Source of the DNA: Geomonas sp. Red32
GTDB lineage: Bacteria > Desulfobacterota > Desulfuromonadia > Geobacterales > Geobacteraceae
Direction: 5' to 3'
Assembly: GCF_023652955.1 (NCBI RefSeq)
Contig: NZ_JAKLOY010000001.1
Span: 1,240,001-1,304,000, forward strand
Length of the DNA: 64,000 nucleotides
Shown piece after piece: positions 16,615 to 25,312 of the stretch. The position numbers were made by a program, and so were the translations under genes. The notes beneath the pieces were generated by a model. It worked only from the letters and a program-made list of their open reading frames with translations. It ran no database searches and had not been told where the DNA came from. The stretch's first letter is position 1. Each line of letters opens with the position of its first letter.

Positions 16615-18306
16615 ATGAAATTCGTCAGAACATTTGCCGCCACCGCCGCCCTCATCGCCGCCTCTGCCGCCACCAGCTTCGCGCTTACCGCGAACACCAA
16701 CTACACCATCACCTCAGCCAAGCTCAACAGCAACGGCACCGTCTCCCCCATAGAGACCGTCCCGGCGGCCACCGACGCCAACGGCCTTTTGACCTTCTCC
16801 CTTACCACGGTACCGACCAACGCCCAGGCCAATTTCCTGGTCTTCACCATCGCGGACCAAAACGGCAACGTGGTGCGCAAGGGGATCGTCCCGGCGCCCC
16901 CGACCGGTGACGTCAACCAGCTGGGGATCAACGACCTGGCAACCGCCCAGGCGACCACCTTCCTGAAGGCGGCCGAGCTGGCGGGGAGCGACGACCCGAT
17001 CCTGGCCGGCTACCTGCTGGTGCTCCTCCGCTACCCGAGCATCCAGGACTCCGACGTGGTGAAGCTCGGCAACCTCGGCAAGGCGGCCATCCTCGGTAAC
17101 GGCGGCTTCGAGGGATACCTCCAGTCGAACGGGATCAGCTCGTCGCAACTGTCGGCCTTGAAGGCGTGCCTGATCTACAACTCCGACAGCAGCAAGAACA
17201 CGCTGCGCGATATCACCAAGCAGTACTACACCGCGGTCAACAGCGCCGACGTCACCACGGAGACCACCCAAACCCAGAAGGCCGGTGGCCTGATGGCCGA
17301 CGTCTTCATGGACGCCGCCGCCTGCGCCGGGATCGATCTCGACTACATCACCAGCGCCCACGACGCGGCGGGCGACGCCGCCAGTGCCACGGGCCTCATG
17401 TCCGGCCCCGCCGGCATCTCCGCCAACCTCATGTCCTCCCTCGACCAGTCGATGAGCGCCTTCAACCGCAAGATCGGCATGGTCAAGATGGTCACCAACT
17501 ACACCAACGCGCTGAGCACGCTGCAGGCCTCCGGAGGCCAGGTCGACACCTTCATCGGCGCGGCCCAGGCCATGGCCACCACCAGCAACACGGTGGAGAC
17601 CCAGTACGGCGACTTCTTCAAGGATCCCGCCGGTTACCTCGCCGCCCACCCGGGCGCCACCGCCGACTCGGTGCAAAACGCCATCAACACTATCTATTCG
17701 AACGCCTGGACCACGTTCCAGGGGTCCATCGCCGCATCCGACGCAGAGATCGCCACCCTCAAAGCCGCCATCATTGCCGCTTTCCCGGGAATCCAGCTCC
17801 CCCCCGATTTCGGGATCAACTACGACGGGAGCCAGAATCCTCCCAACTGGCCGGTGCAGCAGGTGGTTATGGTCAACTGGATGGTGAATCTGATCAAGCA
17901 GGGGGGGAGCATCGGCTATACCCGCGACACCTTGCCGATACCTAACAACATGCAGGCCTGGATGGGGAGCTGCTCGATCCCCCAGGACTGGAACATGATG
18001 ACCTGCCAGCAGGCCGGCGGCACCTGGACTCCGGGGCGTAACACCTTCGCTACCCCGTCGGCGGCCTTCAACGCCTACCTCGGGATCCAGCAGGATGTGA
18101 ACATCGCCTGGATGACCAGGAGCTCCATCTGGGACAACGGCAACCAGCCGACTTCGGCCCAGAGGATCCAGGCCTCCACCGATTTCGTCAATAACCTTGG
18201 CAACATCCAGAGCAAGATCGTGGCCATGAAGGCGGGGAACGTCCCGGCCTCGGACGCCGAGAAGAAGGCGATTATTCTCCTGATGCTGCAGCCCCAGACC
18301 GACTAG
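16615..18306 (+). CDS. secreted protein of unknown function (563 aa)
   Basis: Begins with a Sec signal peptide (MKFVRTFAATAALIAASAATSFA, cleavage after about residue 23). The mature protein opens with a beta-rich segment (NTNYTITSAKLNSNGTVS...FLVFTIADQNGNVVRKG), then a long alpha-helical Ala/Gln-rich region, and ends with a Trp- and Cys-containing section (AWMGSCSIPQDWNMMTCQQAG). I recognise no domain, no LPXTG-like sorting motif, no haem CxxCH and no membrane helix. The ATG at 16615 gives a clean signal peptide, whereas an upstream extension runs through the lipoprotein gene. It is 26 bp from the lipoprotein and probably co-expressed with it. Confidence 0.8.
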   Translation: MKFVRTFAATAALIAASAATSFALTANTNYTITSAKLNSNGTVSPIETVPAATDANGLLTFSLTTVPTNAQANFLVFTIADQNGNVVRKGIVPAPPTGDVNQLGINDLATAQATTFLKAAELAGSDDPILAGYLLVLLRYPSIQDSDVVKLGNLGKAAILGNGGFEGYLQSNGISSSQLSALKACLIYNSDSSKNTLRDITKQYYTAVNSADVTTETTQTQKAGGLMADVFMDAAACAGIDLDYITSAHDAAGDAASATGLMSGPAGISANLMSSLDQSMSAFNRKIGMVKMVTNYTNALSTLQASGGQVDTFIGAAQAMATTSNTVETQYGDFFKDPAGYLAAHPGATADSVQNAINTIYSNAWTTFQGSIAASDAEIATLKAAIIAAFPGIQLPPDFGINYDGSQNPPNWPVQQVVMVNWMVNLIKQGGSIGYTRDTLPIPNNMQAWMGSCSIPQDWNMMTCQQAGGTWTPGRNTFATPSAAFNAYLGIQQDVNIAWMTRSSIWDNGNQPTSAQRIQASTDFVNNLGNIQSKIVAMKAGNVPASDAEKKAIILLMLQPQTD

Positions 18307-18315
18307 CTTTAAACC

Positions 18316-18349
18316 GGCCGGGCGGCGCGAGAGATCCCGCCGCCCGGCC
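18316..18349 (+). terminator. GC hairpin after the secreted-protein gene
   Basis: A perfect 11-bp stem GGCCGGGCGGC/GCCGCCCGGCC with a 12-base loop begins nine bases after the stop codon. No U-tract follows, so it may terminate weakly or stabilise the 3' end. Confidence 0.5.
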
Positions 18350-18398
18350 CGACGCTGGCGATGCCCCGGCATAGCCGCCATAGCCCGATGGAGTGCCG

Positions 18399-19106
18399 AT
18401 GAAAGCCTCCCCCATCATAAGCTCGTTTCTTTTGCACCTCGCGGTCATCTCGCTGGTGGTACTTTGTGCCGCCCCGGCCCGGCGCCCCCTTTCCGCCGTG
18501 CCACCCGTCTACCTCGATCTGTCACCGGCGGCTCCCCGCCTGGAAAGCGAGCAGAACCGGCAGGCTCCGCCGGCAGAGAACGTGTCACCGGTCCCGTCTA
18601 AGGCTGGCGGGAAGGAGGTGCAGCGGGCGACTCCTCAGCCAAAGCCGGGGACTGTAGCCGAGCGCTTGCAGCTCTTTCCCGAACCGTCCGCCCAACCGTC
18701 CACACCGGCGTCCACTCAGGCGTCCGCCCAACCGGTTGCCCAGGCGGCACCGGAGTTGAGCCAGGCCTTTGCCAGGGCAGCGTACCAGCAGCAGGGAATG
18801 TTCCGGAGCCGGAGCTATTCAGAAGTCGTCTCCCTGGCGGTTAGGAAGATTGTTGAGGGGAGAATCCCCTTCGATACCCGCCGGGAACTGGATGGGGTGC
18901 AGGCCGAGGTGGTGGCCGACTATCCGGCTGAGGCCCCCGCGGTCGAGGTGACGAGCGGCAATGCCATCCTCCTGAATGCCCTGCGTGACCCGGCGGCCTG
19001 GAGGGAACTCCCTTCTCCGGGCCAGTACCGGTTGCAGTACCGCCAGGTCGCCTTCCTGGTCCGTATCGATCGCGGCACCGTCCACGTTGGGCTAACTCCC
19101 CGCTGA
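18399..19106 (+). CDS. TonB-like membrane-anchored proline-rich protein
   Basis: A 235-aa protein with one N-terminal transmembrane helix (about residues 8-27: SSFLLHLAVISLVVLCAA). A Pro/Ala/Gln-rich periplasmic linker (about 35-130) and a compact C-terminal domain (about 135-235) follow. The layout is that of TonB or GspC-type proteins spanning the periplasm, but the C-terminus lacks the TonB YP...G signature, so TonB function is not claimed. GGAG five bases before the ATG supports this start over an upstream GTG. It follows the secreted protein by 92 bp across a GC hairpin. Confidence 0.65.
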   Translation: MKASPIISSFLLHLAVISLVVLCAAPARRPLSAVPPVYLDLSPAAPRLESEQNRQAPPAENVSPVPSKAGGKEVQRATPQPKPGTVAERLQLFPEPSAQPSTPASTQASAQPVAQAAPELSQAFARAAYQQQGMFRSRSYSEVVSLAVRKIVEGRIPFDTRRELDGVQAEVVADYPAEAPAVEVTSGNAILLNALRDPAAWRELPSPGQYRLQYRQVAFLVRIDRGTVHVGLTPR

Positions 19107-19258
19107 TTTACCTCCACCTTCTCTCACCCGCATTCTTCTCACCCCACATTCTCCTCACCCGTCAGCCTTCAAGACAGTCCCCCGCTGCTGGTGTACTATT
19201 TACTCGTACAGTTGCCGGTCATCTTTGGCTTAACCGTCTGAAAAGAGGGAGATCTGTC

Positions 19259-20161
19259 ATGGAAAGAGTCAGTTGTGCTCAAGTGGTAGCATTACAGAAA
19301 GTGGGGGCGGTCCTTCTCGATGTCATGACGCCGGAGGACTATGCCTGCTGCCATATATCCGGTGCCAATAACGCTTGTGTCTATGAGGTTGTCTTCATGG
19401 AGCGGGTGAAGGAGTCGGTGCCGGACCGGACCTCGGCGGTGGTCGTCTACGACGCAAGCGGGAGCACTCGGGCAGGGGCGCTGGCGGTGGAGCGGCTCAG
19501 GCAGTCGGGGTACGAGATGGTCTACCTCCTGGAAGGGGGGCTCGCAGCCTGGTTCGGCGCGGGGCTTCCGGTCACGGGGATGCGGAGCGATGGGCGAAGC
19601 GAGCCTGCGCTGGCCGACGGGCGCTACCGGATCGACAGCGAGAGGAGCTCCCTGGAGTGGATCGGCCGCAACTTCAACAACCGGCACCACGGCCGGATCC
19701 CGATACTGGAGGGGATCCTGGCGGTACGGGGCCAGGGGGTGGCCGAAGGCCGGGTGGTGGCGGATATGACCGGCATCACCAACCTCGATCTGCAGGACCC
19801 GGCCTGGCATGACCTGCTGATTGCCCACCTGAAGTCCGATGACTTCTTCGCGGTCGACCGTTTCCCAACCGCCGAATTCAGGCTTACCACCTGGAAGCCG
19901 GGGCGAGCCTCGTCGGTGGAGGTCTTGGACGGTGCGGCGATAGGGGAGCTCACCATCCGGGACGTGACCCGGCGGATCGAGTTCCCCGCCTCGCTCGCGC
20001 CGCAGCCGGACGGAACGGTTAAGGCCCATGCCCTGCTGGAGATCGACCGGACCCTCTGGAATGCCGGCTACGGTTCGGCGAAGTGGTACGAGCGCCTGGG
20101 CATGCACCTGGTCCACGATCTCATCACTATCGAGCTCTTCCTGTGTGCGGTGAGGGAGTAG
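19259..20161 (+). CDS. rhodanese-YceI fusion protein with Asp in place of catalytic Cys
   Basis: A 300-aa two-domain protein without a signal peptide. Residues 1-108 form a rhodanese fold (LLDVMTPEDYACCHISGA, then YLLEGGLAAWFGAGLPV), but the active-site loop reads VVYDASGSTRAG, with Asp65 where sulfurtransferases have Cys. Residues 118-300 match the YceI lipocalin-like family (YRIDSERSSLEWIGR, LKSDDFFAVDRFPTAEFR, and a closing His/Asp-rich strand). YceI proteins are normally periplasmic and bind polyisoprenoids or amphiphiles, so a cytoplasmic fusion is unusual. A GAGGGAG site precedes the ATG. The function is unknown; it may be a sensor or carrier. Confidence 0.85.
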   Translation: MERVSCAQVVALQKVGAVLLDVMTPEDYACCHISGANNACVYEVVFMERVKESVPDRTSAVVVYDASGSTRAGALAVERLRQSGYEMVYLLEGGLAAWFGAGLPVTGMRSDGRSEPALADGRYRIDSERSSLEWIGRNFNNRHHGRIPILEGILAVRGQGVAEGRVVADMTGITNLDLQDPAWHDLLIAHLKSDDFFAVDRFPTAEFRLTTWKPGRASSVEVLDGAAIGELTIRDVTRRIEFPASLAPQPDGTVKAHALLEIDRTLWNAGYGSAKWYERLGMHLVHDLITIELFLCAVRE

Positions 20162-20255
20162 CGTGCGTTTGTAAGGCAAACGTGACATGGCGCTGCGCCC
20201 GCTTTGTGCTACAACGTTCCCGGTGGCGGCAGCATTCTTTCGTGGGGAGGGAACA

Positions 20256-21968
20256 ATGATTTCATCGGGAACGAGAAGGGTTCTTGCCGTGGCCGCGGCG
20301 GGCGCCCTGCTGGGGGCGGGGGCATCGGTCTCCTTTGCCGCCGGCCGCGAGCAGGGGCTCGGGAAGATCGGGCACTTCGTGGTGATCTACCAGGAAAACC
20401 ACAGCTTCGACAACCTCTTCAGCGAGTGGGAGAAGGTGAACGGTCTGGCGGCCTACGTCCCCCAGGTGGACCAGCGCGGCGAAAGGTACTCCTGCCTTCC
20501 CCAGATCGACGTGAACCTCCGCTCCCCCGTGCCGCTTCCTGCCACCTGCCTCGACACACGGCGCAACCTCGCCAGCGCCTTCACCAACTTTCCCTTTCCC
20601 ATCGAGAAGTACATACAGGCGGACGATAGGACCTGTCCCCAGCCGGACGAGAGGACCCCCGCGGGGGTAGAGAAGGGGAAGGGGCTCCCCGGCGGGTGTA
20701 CCATGGACCTCGATCACCGCTTCTACCAGGAGCAGTACCAGATCGACGGCGGAAAGATGGATCGCTACGTGACCGGTTCCAACGCGGCGGGGCTCGCCGT
20801 CGGGTACTACCGAAGCAGGGAGCTGCCCCTCTATAAGTACCTGCACGAGAGGAACCACCCGAACTACGTGATCGCCGACAATTTCTTCCAGGCCGCCTTC
20901 GGCGGTTCCTTTCTCAACCACCAATGGCTGATCGCCGCCCGGACGCCGCAATGGCCGAACGCGGTTAACGACGGCAAGGAGCGGGACCTTCACTCGGTGG
21001 TGGACGCGAACGAGATGCCGAAACGGACACCCCTCTACCAGCCGGTTGGGGAGGTTAAGGACGGTCCGCTCTCCGCCTCTTGCCAGCCGGGTCCGGGGCG
21101 CCCGAAGACCCCGGCGGGCGTCACCTGCGGCGATTATGCCGTCAACACCATCCAGTCCGCTTCCTGGCCATTCGATCCTTCCTCCAAACCGGAGCAGCGT
21201 CTGCCGCTTCTGGAAACGCCCACCATCGGGGACCGCCTCACCGCGGCCGGCATCGGCTGGGGATGGTACTCCGGCGGCTGGGCCGACGCCGAAGGAGCAA
21301 CCGGCCAAGCCGGGTTCACTGGTGGCTCCGGCCCGGTCTGCGGCCCCGGCGCCATCCCCGGATCCATCTGGCCCCGCTGTCCGGACCGTTTGTTCCAGTT
21401 CCATCACCAGCCGTTCAACTACTACGCCGCCTACGCCCCGGGGACCGAGGCGCGCCGGGAGCATCTGCGCGACGAGGAGGAATTCCGGAAACTGGTCGCC
21501 TCTTCACCCAAGGGTGGGCAATGCCAGCTTAGGGCGGTCAGTTTCGTGAAGCCGCTGGGGGCCGACAACGAGCACCCTGGCTACGCAAGTGAGCGAAACG
21601 GCAACTCGCACCTGGTGGATCTCCTCCGCTCCATCGAGAAGAGCGCCTGTGCCGCCGATACCATGGTCATCGTCACCTATGACGAATTCGGCGGCCAGGC
21701 CGATCATGTTCCTCCGCCCAGCCCGACCAACCCGAAGGGACCGTATGACCAGTGGGGCCCGGGTACCAGGATCCCTGCCGTGGTCATTGCCCCCGGCCTT
21801 CCCTACCGGTTCGCCGTCGACCACCAGGAGCACGATACCACCTCCATCCTGACGACCGTCGAGCGGCGCTTCGGCCTTGCACCACTCGGCCCCCGGGACG
21901 GTGCGGTGGAAGACCTCGGCTCAGTGTACCAAGCGCCGCGCGCCGAAGAGCAGCGCCGCCGCCGGTAG
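20256..21968 (+). CDS. secreted phosphoesterase (acid phosphatase/phospholipase C family)
   Basis: Member of the PF04185 family, which includes phospholipase C and AcpA acid phosphatase, hydrolysing phosphomonoesters or phospholipid head groups outside the cytoplasm. The signal peptide (MISSGTRRVLAVAAAGALLGAGASVSFAA in two blocks) ends near residue 29. The N-terminal metal and nucleophile motif is IYQENHSFDNLF (about 44-55). FGGSFLNHQWLIAARTP and the late metal motif VTYDEFGGQADHVPPP are also present. GGGGAGG lies six bases before the ATG. The substrate cannot be inferred. A bidirectional terminator follows. Confidence 0.88.
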   Translation: MISSGTRRVLAVAAAGALLGAGASVSFAAGREQGLGKIGHFVVIYQENHSFDNLFSEWEKVNGLAAYVPQVDQRGERYSCLPQIDVNLRSPVPLPATCLDTRRNLASAFTNFPFPIEKYIQADDRTCPQPDERTPAGVEKGKGLPGGCTMDLDHRFYQEQYQIDGGKMDRYVTGSNAAGLAVGYYRSRELPLYKYLHERNHPNYVIADNFFQAAFGGSFLNHQWLIAARTPQWPNAVNDGKERDLHSVVDANEMPKRTPLYQPVGEVKDGPLSASCQPGPGRPKTPAGVTCGDYAVNTIQSASWPFDPSSKPEQRLPLLETPTIGDRLTAAGIGWGWYSGGWADAEGATGQAGFTGGSGPVCGPGAIPGSIWPRCPDRLFQFHHQPFNYYAAYAPGTEARREHLRDEEEFRKLVASSPKGGQCQLRAVSFVKPLGADNEHPGYASERNGNSHLVDLLRSIEKSACAADTMVIVTYDEFGGQADHVPPPSPTNPKGPYDQWGPGTRIPAVVIAPGLPYRFAVDHQEHDTTSILTTVERRFGLAPLGPRDGAVEDLGSVYQAPRAEEQRRRR

Positions 21969-22056
21969 GACTCCACTCGCAAACAGCTGACCTCACGGCC
22001 TTCGGCCACTCCCTCCCTTAAAGGAGTCGAGGGGTCAGGTGGGGAGAGTGAAATAG

Positions 22057-22096
22057 AAAGGGCGACCTTCCCCGTGATGGGGATTGGTCGCCCTTT
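22057..22096. terminator. bidirectional rho-independent terminator
   Basis: An 11-bp stem AAAGGGCGACC/GGTCGCCCTTT, with an inner CCCC/GGGG pairing and T-runs on both sides, sits between the convergent phosphoesterase and SPOR-protein genes. It serves both strands. Confidence 0.85.
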
Positions 22097-22125
22097 TGTT
22101 TGGCGGGAGGGGGAGGTGAAGCTCT

Positions 22126-23949
22126 CTATTTGCCGACGGGGACCACGTTTACCTTGAGTCCCTTCGCCTCGAGTTTAGGGAGCTCCGCGACGGCGGCGGC
22201 GCGTGTTTTGTACACGCCGGCGGTGAGGAGGTAGCTCGGCATCGGCACATCGACCCTCTGGAGATGGCTCTTGATCCCGAGGCGGGCCAGGCGCTTTTGC
22301 TCCTGTTCGGCACGCTGCTGGCTTGAGAAAGAGCCGGCGAAGATATGGCGTTTCTTGTCCTTCCCGGTCATGGCGATGGCCGCGGCATTAGCCTGCTTGA
22401 GGCGTTCCATCATGGTGTCCACCGATTTCTTGTCGTTGCGGGTCGGCACCTCGAGTCTGACCATGGGAGTCTTTTTCTTTCCACCCTCGATAACCAGCGG
22501 ACCGAAGCCGGCCTCAGCGATCTTCCTCTTGGCCTCGGTCATCTCGTTCAGCACCTGGTACTCGCCGACCAGGAGGGCGAATCCTTTTCCCTTAACGATC
22601 TTGTAAATCTTATTGCTGTTTTGTAGAGGCTGTTGCGGCTGGGCCGTCGTCTCGGAAGCGGCAGACCCACCTCCTGCGGTGGTCGTTTCGCCGCTAGCAG
22701 GAGCGGGGGCGGCAGCGCTGGCGGTAGCCTCGGAGGGCGCGGCCGAGGCCGGTGCCGCGTTGGCGGCGACTACCGGCTCCGGAGCCGGAGCCGGTGCCGG
22801 TGCTGCCGGGGGGGTGGCAGCCGTGTCGGCTGTTTGGGTCGCCGCCGGACTTGCCGTAGCCGCCGGAGTAGTGGCCGGAGTAGTGGCCGAACTTGCCGCC
22901 TTCTCTGAGGTCTCAGAGTTCCCTGCAGTCCCTGTGGTCCCTGCAGTCCCTGTGGTCCCTGCAGTCCCTGCAGTCCCTGCAGTCCCTGCAGTCCCTGAAG
23001 TCCCTGAAGTCCCTGAAGTCCCTGAAGTCGCTGAAGTCGCTGAAGTCGCTGAAGTCGCTGAAGTCGCTGAAGTCGCTGAAGTCCCTGAAGTCGTGGCCGG
23101 AGTGGCCGGAGTGGCCACCGGAGTAGCGGTTGACGTCTGACCCTGCGTCGGCGCAGACACTGCCAGGGAAGGTGCCTGCGCGGGATTGGCGGTGGTGGCC
23201 GAAGCGGCCGGTGCCGGAGCCTTCGCAGCGGCGTCTTTCGCAGCTGTGTTAGCCGCGGGGGCCGCGCCGGTGGTAGCGCTCCCTTTGGCAGCTACCGGTG
23301 CGGGTTTCTGGACCGGAACGTATTCGTCTGCGTCTTCGGAGATTATCGGGATGGTATTGGTCAGCTTGTCGCCAGTAGCAGCGGCTTTGGAAGGGGCGGT
23401 AGCGGTTTGAGATGCGGTTGCCGGAGCGGAGGCCGCCGGTGCGCTTGCGGACGCCTTAGCCCCCGATGCGCCACTGGCCGTCGCGCTGGCCACTGGCGGG
23501 GCCGCAACCGGCGGTGCAGCAGCCACTGGAGCCGCAACCGGAGCGGGGGGCGATGCTGGTCTGGTCACTGCCGCTGGAGGGGCCGCCGCGGCCGCGGTCG
23601 TATCCTGCGGCAGGCTCTGGAGGAGCTTGGCGAGATCCGGATCGAGATGGGCGGTACTATCAGGATATTCCTTCACCAGGCTCTTCAGAGCGGTAGCGGC
23701 CTTCTCGTCCCGGCCAGCGGCCAGGTACCCCTTGGCAAGCAGGGTCAGGGCCTCCTTCCGGAGGGGACTCTTCGGATAGTCCTTGAGCAGCCGCTCGAGC
23801 CACGTGGTCGCGAAGAAGTACTTCCCCGTTTCCATATGGTGTTTTGCTTCGGTCAGCATCGTTTGATCGTCGGTCTTCGCGTGCGACACAGCGGGCACCG
23901 TGAAGGCCAGCAGGCAGATCAGCAGCAACAGTCTCAATACTCGTATCAT
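22126..23949 (-). CDS. secreted TPR/SPOR-domain protein with tripeptide-repeat linker
   Basis: A 607-aa envelope protein. A signal peptide (residues 1-24) is followed by a short TPR-like helical part (about 30-105: AKHHMETGKYFFATTWLERL, LLAKGYLAAGRDEKAATALK). A roughly 330-residue Ala/Pro/Thr/Ser linker leads to a C-terminal half with SPOR-like repeats (HIFAGSFSSQQRAEQEQKRL and SYLLTAGVYKTRAAAVAEL). SPOR domains bind denuded peptidoglycan at division sites. The linker contains repeated Ser-Ala-Thr, Ser-Gly-Thr and Ala-Gly-Thr units encoded by a 9-bp tandem array. It is predicted to be periplasmic, and TPR/SPOR pairing suggests a cell-wall or division role. Confidence 0.82.
   Translation of the reverse strand: MIRVLRLLLLICLLAFTVPAVSHAKTDDQTMLTEAKHHMETGKYFFATTWLERLLKDYPKSPLRKEALTLLAKGYLAAGRDEKAATALKSLVKEYPDSTAHLDPDLAKLLQSLPQDTTAAAAAPPAAVTRPASPPAPVAAPVAAAPPVAAPPVASATASGASGAKASASAPAASAPATASQTATAPSKAAATGDKLTNTIPIISEDADEYVPVQKPAPVAAKGSATTGAAPAANTAAKDAAAKAPAPAASATTANPAQAPSLAVSAPTQGQTSTATPVATPATPATTSGTSATSATSATSATSATSATSGTSGTSGTSGTAGTAGTAGTAGTTGTAGTTGTAGNSETSEKAASSATTPATTPAATASPAATQTADTAATPPAAPAPAPAPEPVVAANAAPASAAPSEATASAAAPAPASGETTTAGGGSAASETTAQPQQPLQNSNKIYKIVKGKGFALLVGEYQVLNEMTEAKRKIAEAGFGPLVIEGGKKKTPMVRLEVPTRNDKKSVDTMMERLKQANAAAIAMTGKDKKRHIFAGSFSSQQRAEQEQKRLARLGIKSHLQRVDVPMPSYLLTAGVYKTRAAAVAELPKLEAKGLKVNVVPVGK
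22928..23089. repeat. in-frame 9-bp tandem repeat array (18 units)
   Basis: Eighteen uninterrupted 9-mers: GTCCCTGCA and GTCCCTGTG variants, then GTCCCTGAA, then six GTCGCTGAA and a final GTCCCTGAA. The order of variants suggests successive local duplications. The unit is a multiple of three, so copy-number change would only lengthen or shorten the Ser/Thr/Ala/Gly linker of the SPOR protein. Confidence 0.92.
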
Positions 23950-24189
23950 ACGGAATCCACTCTGTCTTTGATGGTGTTGGCGGGGGCTGGACGCCCGGTC
24001 TGGTTATAAAACCGCGTAATCATAGCACGATTATCGAGTCTCATAAATAGCTAATGTGAAGAGGCGCGGCGGAGGGTTCATTGGATGGAGGTGACGGGTG
24101 CCGGTGGGGTGGAAAGGGGGGGAGAAGGAGACTCTGGAGAAAAAGATCGAAACGGGGTGAGGCGGGCCGGCGGGGGCGGGAAAGATCGC

Positions 24190-25272
24190 CTACCCGCGGT
24201 AGCGGATCAGGATGAGATCGCCGGCATAGCGGAGCGCCTGCTCCCGTTCGGTTCCGGCGAGTTGCGAGGCGGGTACCGGGGAGGCGAACCGGCGCAGGAA
24301 GCGGAGGGCGGTGGAGTCGAGGGGCTCGAGACGATGGCCGAGGCGGCCCGTCAGGGAGAGCCTTCCCAGCCGGGGGCGTGAGATCTCCTTGGCCAGGCAG
24401 GGATTGATCTTGAAGAGGGTGGTGGCAGGAGGAGGAAGGTCCGGCGCGCTGCTCCCGAGGTAGAGGACGAAATTTCCCGGCGAGGTCCCCCGGCTCTCCA
24501 TCTCCCTGATCCGGGCCACCTCGTCTTGCACGTCGGGGAGCGCGGAGGGGTGGGCGAAGAGCAGCGGGGTGAGGCCGCATCCTTCCACCAGTTCCAGTAA
24601 CTGGTCGATCCGGTAGGTATGGACGCACGGGTGGAGCAGGGCATCGGCCAGCCCGGAGCGGTAGCTGGCCTCGCCGGACTCCTCGAAGAAGCGTCTCAGC
24701 CGGGAGCCGGGACGGCTGCGGCGCACCATGTCGAGCACCTCCCGGGGCTCCCGGACACCGAGCAGGCGCAGGGCGAAGCGGATCGCCTCCTCTTCGCGCC
24801 GGGCGAACCGGCTGTAGAGCATGATTCTGACGATGCCTCCCCTCCCGAGCCGCGCGGCAAGCGCCTTCAACCCCTCCGAGGGATCGTCGAGGTGATGGAG
24901 GACACCGTAGGCGTCGATGAAGCCGAAGGGGCCGCCAGCAATGCGGGGATCGGTGAGGTCCCCGGCCACGAAGGTGACCTTGGTTAGGCCGTGCAAAAGG
25001 CAATGGAGCCTTGCCCGGTTGAGGCTGCGCCGGGAAAGGTCGAGGGCGGTAATCGGGAGATCGGGATTGGCGAGCGCGAAGGGGTAAGGGGCGAAGCTCC
25101 CGCACCCGGCGATCAGGATCCGGCGGAGATCGGGTGGGGGAAGCTCGCCGTTGAAGCGGCTCCAGAGTGCCTCGAGATTGAGGGCGTAGGTGTCCCGGCG
25201 GCGGACCGAGGCGAGGAGGGGGAACTGCGGGTAAGGATAGAGCTCGTAATGGCGGCGGACTAATTCGGACAT
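24190..25272 (-). CDS. class I SAM-dependent methyltransferase
   Basis: A 360-aa cytoplasmic protein with a Rossmann methyltransferase domain at residues about 40-170. Motif I is RILIAGCGSFAPYPF, the acidic post-I loop is ITALDLSRRSLNRAR, and GDLTDPRIAGGPFGFIDAYGVLHHLDDPSEGLKAL covers motifs II to IV in shorter blocks. The opening HYELYPYPQFPLL is common in a family of uncharacterised bacterial methyltransferases. The C-terminal 150 residues carry a variable region of unknown role. The substrate is unknown. It is 41 bp from the ferritin-like gene on the same strand. Confidence 0.82.
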   Translation of the reverse strand: MSELVRRHYELYPYPQFPLLASVRRRDTYALNLEALWSRFNGELPPPDLRRILIAGCGSFAPYPFALANPDLPITALDLSRRSLNRARLHCLLHGLTKVTFVAGDLTDPRIAGGPFGFIDAYGVLHHLDDPSEGLKALAARLGRGGIVRIMLYSRFARREEEAIRFALRLLGVREPREVLDMVRRSRPGSRLRRFFEESGEASYRSGLADALLHPCVHTYRIDQLLELVEGCGLTPLLFAHPSALPDVQDEVARIREMESRGTSPGNFVLYLGSSAPDLPPPATTLFKINPCLAKEISRPRLGRLSLTGRLGHRLEPLDSTALRFLRRFASPVPASQLAGTEREQALRYAGDLILIRYRG

Positions 25273-25312
25273 CGTGTGCGGGAAACCCTCTCCTTCTGGC
25301 AGGTTGGCGCGC

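Noticed and set aside
19259..20161. Active thiosulfate sulfurtransferase
   Set aside because: The catalytic Cys position is Asp65, so sulfur-transfer activity is not claimed.
22928..23089. CRISPR-like array
   Set aside because: The repeats are 9 bp, directly abutting and in frame with a coding sequence, with no spacers.
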